Of a stretch of DNA of 64,000 nt, positions 58,514 to 64,000 are shown piece by piece. The notes under the pieces were generated by a model. That model was not told the origin of the DNA. It saw only the letters and a list, made by a program, of their open reading frames with translations, and ran no database searches. Numbering within the stretch: position 1 is the first letter of the stretch; every line of letters begins with the position of its first letter. The stretch is from UBA2336 sp049306095 (GTDB lineage Bacteria > Bacteroidota > Bacteroidia > Cytophagales > Cyclobacteriaceae): contig JBAQPU010000034.1 of assembly GCA_049306095.1 (NCBI GenBank), positions 1 to 64,000 of the forward strand, in the 5' to 3' direction. The position numbers and the translations under genes are program-made.

Positions 58514-58575
58514 CAGTTTATGGGTTATCGGTTAATAGTTATCGGTTAACGGATAACTTAATAACGGTTAACAAT

Positions 58576-59841
58576 TTAGTAAGGCATAAAAATGCTAAAC
58601 GTACAACCATTTCCTACCGCACTTTCCAGCGTAACCTTCCCACGGTGTGCTTCCACAATTTGTTTGACATAGTTCAGGCCAAGCCCAAATCCTTTTACAT
58701 CGTGCACATTACCCGTTGGCACCCGGAAGAATTTTTGAAAAATTTTGTTTTGATGTTCCTCTCCCACACCAATGCCATTGTCCTGTACTTCCAGGGTTAT
58801 ACCTTTTTCATCCTGCTTTGTTCGAATCACGATCAACGGATTTCCATTGCAATACTTAATGGCATTATCCAGTAAATTGTAAATAACATTTGTTAGGTGG
58901 TGCCGGTCGGCTGTGATCAAAGGCTGGTTGGCCCCCAGGAATAATTCCAGTTTTCCTTGTTTTTCCTGAAGCGTTACGTGCATGGCGGTAACCACTTCCT
59001 GGATTATTTCATGGAGGTCGACACGTTCTTTCCTCAACCCGATATCTTCTTTATCTAACCGTGCCATTTGCAATACCCGCTCCACATGTTTTTTCAGACG
59101 GTTATTTTCATTTTCAATAATGGTGGTGTAGTTCAGCAATCGTTCGGGTTGTTGAACAATATTGGGGTCTTTCAGCACTTCTGTTGAAACAGCAATAGTG
59201 GCAATGGGCGTTTTAAACTCATGTGTCATGTTGTTGATAAAGTCTTTCTGAATTTCGGAAAGCCGCTTTTGTTTGAGGATGACAAAAAGGGTGTAGGCAA
59301 AAAAAACAATGACCAGCAACAACACAGCTGAAGAGAATGACCAAATACCCATTTGATTCAGAATCTGTGCTTCCCGGTTGGGAAATTGCACTCCAAAATA
59401 ATAGCCCTGGTTCGACCAGTTTGGAAGATTACTGATGGGTTCATTTTTTGATTTGGATTTTTGCATGGAAACGTAATTTCCATACACCATTTTTTCGTGA
59501 GTGCAATCGTAGATGCCGTATTCAAAATCGGCTTTAATGTTTCGCTTTTCAAATTCAGTACGAAGCAGAAATTCCAGTAAACTGGCATCAATCTGATTGT
59601 TAACCGAGACTACAAAGTAATTGGTTGAAAGTTGTTTCACCGGATTGTTGGAAGGAGAAGGAGTATTGCTTAAGGAAAAAATTTGCTGGGCAACATTAAT
59701 CAACGCAGTATTTACCTGGCGTTCAAACTCTGCTTCCTTTAAATCAAACGCACGCTTCACCCAATATACCTGGGTAATGGTAATACCCACAATACACAAG
59801 GTGGCCAAAACAATGATCAGGCGTATGGTGGAATTTTTCAT
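58576..59841 (-). CDS. Sensor histidine kinase of the adjacent two-component pair
   Basis: About 421 residues from ATG 59841 ('MKNSTIRLIIVLATLCI'). Two membrane helices (about 5-28 and 170-195) bracket a periplasmic sensor. Cytoplasmic part: phosphoacceptor 'FINNMTHEFKTPIATIAVSTEVL', N box 'LTNVIYNLLDNAIKYCN', 'VQDNGIGVGEEHQNKIFQKFFRVPTGNVHDVKGFGLGLNYV'. Partners with the regulator downstream. Confidence 0.9.
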   Translation of the reverse strand: MKNSTIRLIIVLATLCIVGITITQVYWVKRAFDLKEAEFERQVNTALINVAQQIFSLSNTPSPSNNPVKQLSTNYFVVSVNNQIDASLLEFLLRTEFEKRNIKADFEYGIYDCTHEKMVYGNYVSMQKSKSKNEPISNLPNWSNQGYYFGVQFPNREAQILNQMGIWSFSSAVLLLVIVFFAYTLFVILKQKRLSEIQKDFINNMTHEFKTPIATIAVSTEVLKDPNIVQQPERLLNYTTIIENENNRLKKHVERVLQMARLDKEDIGLRKERVDLHEIIQEVVTAMHVTLQEKQGKLELFLGANQPLITADRHHLTNVIYNLLDNAIKYCNGNPLIVIRTKQDEKGITLEVQDNGIGVGEEHQNKIFQKFFRVPTGNVHDVKGFGLGLNYVKQIVEAHRGKVTLESAVGNGCTFSIFMPY

Positions 59842-59956
59842 GCAGTAAAAGTAACGCAAAAAGTACCTGGCCTGTTGCCTTTAACATCTCCTTAACATTT
59901 TTTAAGAGGCTGTTAACAGGCTTTTGTGCGGGCTTTTGTCACGTTTGTATTGCCAC

Positions 59957-59978
59957 GCCCCAACTGGCGCCAGTGGGC
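59957..59978. repeat. 12-bp perfect palindrome within a longer hairpin
   Basis: ACTGGCGCCAGT at 59963-59974, with GCCC/GGGC outside (59957-59960 and 59975-59978). Just upstream of the DUF1573 gene; could be a binding site or a 5' hairpin. Confidence 0.45.
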
Positions 59979-60018
59979 AGGCATTAAAATCATGTTTAAC
60001 ATCAATACATTATCACCT

Positions 60019-60429
60019 ATGAAAAAAGCAATGATTCTTGTTGCGGCCTTCGCTGTTGCGGTGGTCGCCCTTGGCCAGGAATTAACGGCCAGCATTAAAA
60101 AAGCAGAACCTGTAACCCGGGCCGCGGTATTTAACTGGGCAGCTACTTCTTTTGATTTTGGAAAAATCGAGAAGGGCGTTCCGGTAACACACGAGTTTAC
60201 GTTTACCAATACAGGCAACGATGCCCTGATCATTTCATCGGTTCAGGCTTCCTGTGGCTGCACGGTAACCGATTACACCAAAGATCCCATTCCGACAGGA
60301 GAGAAGGGTTTTGTGAAAGCAACCTACAATGCTGCAAAACCCGGAGTATTTTCTAAAACGGTTACGATTAATGCGAATACCGAAGATGCGGTGGTGCTGT
60401 TGACGATTAAGGGAGAGGTGGCAGAATGA
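60019..60429 (+). CDS. Secreted DUF1573 protein
   Basis: About 136 residues with a signal peptide (MKKAMILVAAFAVAVVALG). Ig-like DUF1573 domain: 'FDFGKIEKGVPVTHEFTFTNTGNDALIISSVQASCGCTVTDYTKDPIPTGEKGFV'-type region and 'GVFSKTVTINANTEDAVVLLTIKG'. The 'SCGC' pair is conserved in the family. Role unknown; periplasmic binding is likely. Confidence 0.85.
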   Translation: MKKAMILVAAFAVAVVALGQELTASIKKAEPVTRAAVFNWAATSFDFGKIEKGVPVTHEFTFTNTGNDALIISSVQASCGCTVTDYTKDPIPTGEKGFVKATYNAAKPGVFSKTVTINANTEDAVVLLTIKGEVAE

Positions 60430-60436
60430 TATTCTT

Positions 60437-60468
60437 ATCCATGGTCTGTGTCAACACAGGCTATGGAT
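60437..60468. repeat. Palindrome with TCAA tetraloop
   Basis: ATCCATGGTCTGTG, TCAA, CACAGGCTATGGAT: 14 pairs counting two G-U. Shares GGTCTGTG-TCA-CACAG with 8434-8457. Between two convergent genes; probably also a terminator. Confidence 0.65.
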
Positions 60469-60479
60469 TTTGTGCGTCT

Positions 60480-61232
60480 CTACATGGATTGATTCCATTC
60501 ATAAACTTTCTCAGAAATTTCAATCAACAGGTCCGGATCTTTCTCCAGGGCATTGCCAATGACAATCATGTCGGCACCGGCTTCCAGGGCGGTTAATGCT
60601 TTTTGACTGGTGTTAATACCACCGCCAATAATCAAGGGTACTTGTATGGATTTTCGCACGGTGGTAATCATGCGTGCACTGATTTCTTTTTCGGCCCCGC
60701 TTCCGGCATCCATGTAAATACTTTGCAGTCCCAGCATTTCACCGGCCATGGCTGTGCACGCGGCCAGTGAATATTTATCGTCAGGTATTGGTGTGGTGTT
60801 GCTGATGTAGGCTACTGATGTGGTTCGTCCTGAGTTGATCAGCATATAGCCTGTCGGAATAATTTCCAGCCTGGTGTTCTTGATAATCGGTGCGGCAACC
60901 ACATGCTGGCCAATCAGCAATTCAGGATTTCTGCCCGAGATCAGTGAAAGAAATAATAGAGCATCGGCTGTGGGTTCGATTTGCATGGAGTTGCCCGGGA
61001 ACAAAACCACCGGGATGGAAACGCTTTCTTTAATTTGTTTTACCACTTCTGCGAGGTTGGTAGTCGTAACCAAACTTCCGCCTACAAAGAAAAAGTCTAC
61101 ACAATTTTCGCTGGCCAGGTTAATGAGGTGTTGCAGCTGTCCGGCATCAACCACCTTATCGGGGTCAACCAGTACGGCTATTGATTTTTTTCCTTGCCGT
61201 TTTCGATCCTGTAAATTATTAAGAATGCTCAT
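60480..61232 (-). CDS. GGGP/heptaprenylglyceryl phosphate synthase
   Basis: TIM-barrel enzyme joining a polyprenyl diphosphate to glycerol 1-phosphate, forming an ether lipid. 250 residues. 'SIAVLVDPDKVVDAGQL', 'FFVGGSLVTTTNLAEVV', 'VLFPGNSMQIEPTADALLFLSLISGRNPELLIGQHV', 'YMDAGSGAEKEI', 'PLIIGGGINTSQKALTALEAGADMIVIGNALEKDP'. The bacterial group II form, common in Bacteroidota, has uncertain in vivo use. Its ATG overlaps the upstream small membrane protein gene by 14 nt. Confidence 0.9.
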   Translation of the reverse strand: MSILNNLQDRKRQGKKSIAVLVDPDKVVDAGQLQHLINLASENCVDFFFVGGSLVTTTNLAEVVKQIKESVSIPVVLFPGNSMQIEPTADALLFLSLISGRNPELLIGQHVVAAPIIKNTRLEIIPTGYMLINSGRTTSVAYISNTTPIPDDKYSLAACTAMAGEMLGLQSIYMDAGSGAEKEISARMITTVRKSIQVPLIIGGGINTSQKALTALEAGADMIVIGNALEKDPDLLIEISEKVYEWNQSM

Positions 61233-61632
61233 TCGATTTCTTTTGTGCCTGTGCGTGCAGGTATTCTGAAAGTTTTTCTTTTGCCATGCTGAGCAGGAAT
61301 ACGCTCGCCTGGCTCACCAAAGCGGTGCCGATTTGCGATAGCACTTTTCCGGGGGCAGAGGTTTCTTCCACTTCCACATCGGCTGCTTCGGGTGTCGCAT
61401 CAACCACCTTAACCCTTTTTACTTTCGGTTTACTCTTTTTAGAGCCACCAGAAAATTGTTTGTATAAAAAGTACGTTAGTGCCAGAGAACCACCGATGAT
61501 TAATGCATTGGTAATAATTTTTTCGGTGCGTTCGGTAAGAACCTTTGCCTCGTCTTCTAAATCCTCACGATACCGCGATGATTTCTTTAACAATCCGGCT
61601 TTTATGGGATCATCGGTTTCCATCAGCTCCAT
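61219..61632 (-). CDS. Small hypothetical membrane protein
   Basis: 137 residues. Charged N-terminus with a short coiled region ('SSRYREDLEDEAKVLTERTEKI'), one membrane helix ('ALIIGGSLALTYFLYKQF', about 43-60), then a basic stretch (GSKKSKPKVKRVKVVD) and a hydrophobic C-terminal segment. No known motif. Sits between the holin-like gene (1-nt gap) and GGGP synthase. Confidence 0.65.
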   Translation of the reverse strand: MELMETDDPIKAGLLKKSSRYREDLEDEAKVLTERTEKIITNALIIGGSLALTYFLYKQFSGGSKKSKPKVKRVKVVDATPEAADVEVEETSAPGKVLSQIGTALVSQASVFLLSMAKEKLSEYLHAQAQKKSNEHS

Positions 61633-61633
61633 A

Positions 61634-61984
61634 TTATTTTTGCATTAAGGTGTTTTTCATTTTTTTTTCAAGGGCTTTACCAATTGGTTCCCTGAAGATC
61701 AAAACCAGCAGTAACAACATCAGGTAAAATCCGGCCACTATGCCATAACCCGCAAAACTTCCCAACGATTCTCCTATTTTATGCGCCACGGCAGCGCTGG
61801 CAAAAAGCAGGAAAAAGATAAAAAAAACGGCCAGGAAAAGAAGAATGGATACTTTTGAAATGGCCCTTGCCACATCTTCCTTTACTTCGTACTTCATTAA
61901 TTCAATGCGCGACTCTACATAGCCGGTAAGGTTGTCCACTAAACCATCCAGTTTCAGGAATTTAAGAAGTGTATCTTTTAACAT
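61634..61984 (-). CDS. Holin-like/phage-holin-family membrane protein
   Basis: About 116 residues from ATG 61984; an earlier ATG at 62020 lies within the GATCTTTG promoter-like box. Cytoplasmic helix 'LKFLKLDGLVDNLTGYVESRIELMKYEVKEDVARAI' then two membrane helices ('ISKVSILLFLAVFFIFFLLFASAAVAH' and 'FAGYGIVAGFYLMLLLLVLIF'), the layout of the small phage-holin-III/DUF1469 family. In chromosomes these often are membrane-stress proteins rather than phage lysis proteins. No phage genes nearby. Confidence 0.75.
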   Translation of the reverse strand: MLKDTLLKFLKLDGLVDNLTGYVESRIELMKYEVKEDVARAISKVSILLFLAVFFIFFLLFASAAVAHKIGESLGSFAGYGIVAGFYLMLLLLVLIFREPIGKALEKKMKNTLMQK

Positions 61985-62010
61985 ACGTAGCTGACTCTCT
62001 GCAATATAGG

Positions 62011-62018
62011 CAAAGATC
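62011..62018 (-). promoter_or_regulatory. -7 box of the holin-like gene
   Basis: Minus strand GATCTTTG (one mismatch to TAnnTTTG), 26 nt before ATG 61984. Supports the shorter start. Confidence 0.4.
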
Positions 62019-62044
62019 ATAAAAAGTCTGGAGGCAGCCGGAAG

Positions 62045-63649
62045 TTAGTTTTTTGAAAAGCTCACGATTGATTCGGTCTCAATGATCTGACCATCCATTT
62101 CACGTTCCTGTTTTAAAATGACAGGATAGTGTTTGCTGATGAAGATGCGTTTTTGACAGGAGACCGGAGGTTGCCCGGATTGGTGGGTAAATACGTATAC
62201 CGAATCGAATGTTAACCGGTTGGTTAGCTGTAGGGTAGGGAGAATTTCCTGTAAGCACATGTTGTTTTTCACTCCGGCATTTTCACTGTCCCAGCAGGCC
62301 CCAGGTTTACCAAACAGATACATTTCTTTGTTAATAAACAGGCTGTTGTTTTTTTGAGAGACGGGTACAATTGTGAATGCTTCCGATTCATTTTTATTAT
62401 AAATCATCCACTCTCCATTTTTATTCCATGATTGAATTTTTGAAACAATCCGGTATTCCGTTTGGGTTTTAGTAACCAGGTTTTTCTTCTGATAGGTTAT
62501 GTCCCACACGTCAACGGTATCCTGATGAAGATAGATTAGAGAAAATGGAATGAAGAAGAATACCAGCAGGATATACGCAAACCCCGACAACCGGTACCGA
62601 AGCGTAAGCTTTCCTACTTGTTGGGCGAGCGCTAGCGGTATTTTGCGAAGTACAGGAATCGGATAGAAAAGCAGTACACCAATAACGTTTAGCAAAAAAT
62701 GCGCAATAGCAATACTCATCCCACTCAACGCATGCTGGTTGAGCAAGGCGGCAATAAAGGCCGTGATGGTAGTGCCGATGTTCGCGCCCAGTATAAAAGG
62801 CGCTGCTTTTCGGAGTGACACTATTTTTTGAGCCACAATGGGAACCACTACGGAAATGGTAATGGTACTTGAGCGAATAGCGGCCGTGGTAAGCGTTCCC
62901 CAGAAAAACGACTTCCACGCGTTTTTAAAAAAGAAACGACTGAAACGTTCTGGTGAGTGGGCTTGTAATAAACCTGAAATTACTTTTCTGAAAAGCAGAA
63001 TAGAGGTGAAGAGTAAAACAAAGGCAATGATCACCCGAACGAATCCGTTCGGGATAACACGATCTAAAAAATCTATTATCCATCCGAAAAGTGACCAGGG
63101 TGCAGTGAAAGAAGTTCCTTCCTGTATCGAAATCGGATAAAAAAAATGTGAGGCAATCCATTGCGACAAGCCTGATAAAAATCCGTAATAATATTCCAAC
63201 GGAAAAAGAATGAGAACGACCAATATGTTGAAGAAGCCATCGTAGGTTCCGGCTGATACCGCCCTTCTGAAATCTTTTTTTCTGTTGATGAATCCCATCG
63301 CTACTATGGTGCTGGTGATGGTGGTTCCGATGTTGGCACCCATAATAATGGGGATTGCATTTTCAATAGGGATGGAACCCGAGGCAACTAACACTACCGT
63401 CAGGGCTGTTGTTGTTGAACTGCTTTGAATCATAGCGGTAATCAGCAATCCAATAAATAAAGCGGTAAATGGATTGGACGTTGCCAGGATGATGGTTTCG
63501 GCCGCAGTGGCTCCTACTCGTTGCAGCGATGACACCATCAGTTCAAGTGCAAAAGCAAACATCAAAAGCGTGCCGATGATGTACAGCACGTTCACCAGGG
63601 TATCCCTTGATGTTGGTCGAATGGGTTGTATAGTTGCCGTTTGCTCCAA
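62045..63649 (-). CDS. Na/Pi cotransporter family protein
   Basis: Sodium-coupled phosphate transporter, 534 residues, with two inverted repeat halves: 'IQSSSTTTALTVVLVASGSIPIENAIPIIMGANIGTTITST' and 'IRSSTITISVVVPIVAQKIVSLRKAAPFILGANIGTTITAF', each with the GANIGTT signature. A periplasmic or cytoplasmic tail follows ('WDSENAGVKNNMCLQEI'), without a PhoU domain. The start is probably the TTG at 63649: no ATG occurs before the membrane region and a perfect -7 box lies 16 nt upstream. Could transport phosphate or another anion. Confidence 0.88.
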   Translation of the reverse strand: MEQTATIQPIRPTSRDTLVNVLYIIGTLLMFAFALELMVSSLQRVGATAAETIILATSNPFTALFIGLLITAMIQSSSTTTALTVVLVASGSIPIENAIPIIMGANIGTTITSTIVAMGFINRKKDFRRAVSAGTYDGFFNILVVLILFPLEYYYGFLSGLSQWIASHFFYPISIQEGTSFTAPWSLFGWIIDFLDRVIPNGFVRVIIAFVLLFTSILLFRKVISGLLQAHSPERFSRFFFKNAWKSFFWGTLTTAAIRSSTITISVVVPIVAQKIVSLRKAAPFILGANIGTTITAFIAALLNQHALSGMSIAIAHFLLNVIGVLLFYPIPVLRKIPLALAQQVGKLTLRYRLSGFAYILLVFFFIPFSLIYLHQDTVDVWDITYQKKNLVTKTQTEYRIVSKIQSWNKNGEWMIYNKNESEAFTIVPVSQKNNSLFINKEMYLFGKPGACWDSENAGVKNNMCLQEILPTLQLTNRLTFDSVYVFTHQSGQPPVSCQKRIFISKHYPVILKQEREMDGQIIETESIVSFSKN

Positions 63650-63665
63650 TCGGGGTCAGAAAATC

Positions 63666-63673
63666 CAAAGATA
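63666..63673 (-). promoter_or_regulatory. -7 box of the Na/Pi cotransporter
   Basis: Minus strand TATCTTTG, exact. Supports a TTG start at 63649 and begins the four-gene run toward GGGP synthase. Confidence 0.5.
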
Positions 63674-63721
63674 CACGGAGGCGGCTATGGGCTTACCGAC
63701 TTAACAATTATTTAATATGAG

Positions 63722-64000
63722 TTAGGAGTACCCCAGTTCCTTCACGGCCATCCACGCCATTAAACCGGGGCCAATGGCAAGTGCATCTTCATCAATGTCA
63801 AACGTAGGGGTGTGCACATAGGAAGTTATTCCCTTTGCCTCGTTGCGTGTGCCAAGCCGGTAAAACGAAGCCGGAACTTCATGGGAATAAAAAGCAAAAT
63901 CTTCTGAGCCTAAGGTAATATCAATGTCCACTACATTTTCCTTACCAACGTACTCTTCAGCCGCTTTTTTAATTCGTTGGGTTATTTCCGGATTATTTTC
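63722..64000 (-). CDS. M20-family amidohydrolase, C-terminal part (cut by window edge)
   Basis: The last 93 codons minus stop; the remainder lies right of the window. 'ITLGSEDFAFYSHEVPASFYRLGTRN' has the conserved E-D-F of the second metal region in M20 amidohydrolases, and 'SYVHTPTFDIDEDALAIGPGLMAWMAV' is the C-terminal conserved H-x-P-x-F-x-(I/V)-(D/N)-(E/D). The family includes hippurate and N-acyl amino acid hydrolases. Confidence 0.82.
   Translation of the reverse strand, partial: ENNPEITQRIKKAAEEYVGKENVVDIDITLGSEDFAFYSHEVPASFYRLGTRNEAKGITSYVHTPTFDIDEDALAIGPGLMAWMAVKELGYS

Noticed and set aside
61634..62020. Prophage remnant because of the holin-like gene
   Set aside because: No other phage gene around it, and this family is common as a chromosomal membrane protein.

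Overview
The window looks like a chromosomal segment from a free-living member of the Bacteroidota, most likely a Cytophagales-type bacterium (this placement is an inference). The support comes from promoters of the Bacteroidota form (TTG, about 19-21 nt, TAnnTTTG), few classical Shine-Dalgarno sites, a PorZ-like type IX secretion component, an archaeal-type GGGP/heptaprenylglyceryl-phosphate synthase, an AraC regulator with membrane-embedded N-terminus, a tricorn-like S41 peptidase, and a GxxExxY relic. Most of the sequence is dense, ordinary housekeeping DNA with small gaps, abutting or overlapping convergent stops and short operons. I saw no rRNA, tRNA, CRISPR array, prophage or intact insertion sequence.

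Layout. 1-8.3 kb: start of an MMPL/RND exporter, a small zinc-ribbon protein, dgt, glyS, a membrane histidine kinase, a universal stress protein coupled to a CPA2 antiporter, and mazG. 8.4-20.5 kb: phosphoglucosamine mutase family protein, cysteine desulfurase, GxxExxY relic, DUF2520 protein, secreted peptidases M28 and M24, AraC regulator, GNAT, cupin, acyltransferase and an RsmB-type rRNA methyltransferase. 20.5-31.7 kb: repeat-rich stretch with an NTF2-like gene, a coiled-coil nuclease-like protein, rocD, a GT9 glycosyltransferase, a TPK-like protein, a hydrolase, prmC, ribD, a GIY-YIG nuclease bracketed by palindromes, free-Met-sulfoxide reductase, a secreted lipocalin-like repeat protein and a Tat-exported aminotransferase. 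31.7-36.2 kb: a long imperfect inverted repeat, the 1100-residue tricorn-like peptidase, and an AT-rich orphan gene fitted exactly between inverted repeats. 36.2-42.5 kb: lipid genes (desaturase, psd, cdsA), gdhA, CPBP protease, dusB. 42.5-54 kb: subtilase, EamA transporter, purH, the rod-shape operon mreBCD-mrdA-rodA, and a conserved hypothetical. 54-64 kb: ferredoxin, tdk-porZ, recO, a two-component pair, DUF1573 protein, GGGP synthase, two small membrane proteins, a Na/Pi cotransporter and the end of an M20 amidohydrolase.

How it fits together. The rod operon makes the elongasome (MreB filament, MreC/D scaffold, RodA glycosyltransferase and PBP2 transpeptidase), and the phosphoglucosamine mutase family protein probably supplies cell-wall precursor. 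Psd, CdsA, the desaturase and GGGP synthase handle membrane lipid. MazG, Dgt, Tdk and PurH control nucleotide pools. PrmC, GlyS, RsmB and DusB serve translation.

The unexpected content lies between genes: several families of palindromes and degenerate repeats. Two arrangements stand out. One is a GIY-YIG nuclease gene whose last codons are themselves one copy of a palindrome that also lies upstream of it. The other is a cassette-like orphan gene whose ends coincide with 19-nt inverted repeats, next to a 23-nt direct repeat that brackets the tricorn-like peptidase.
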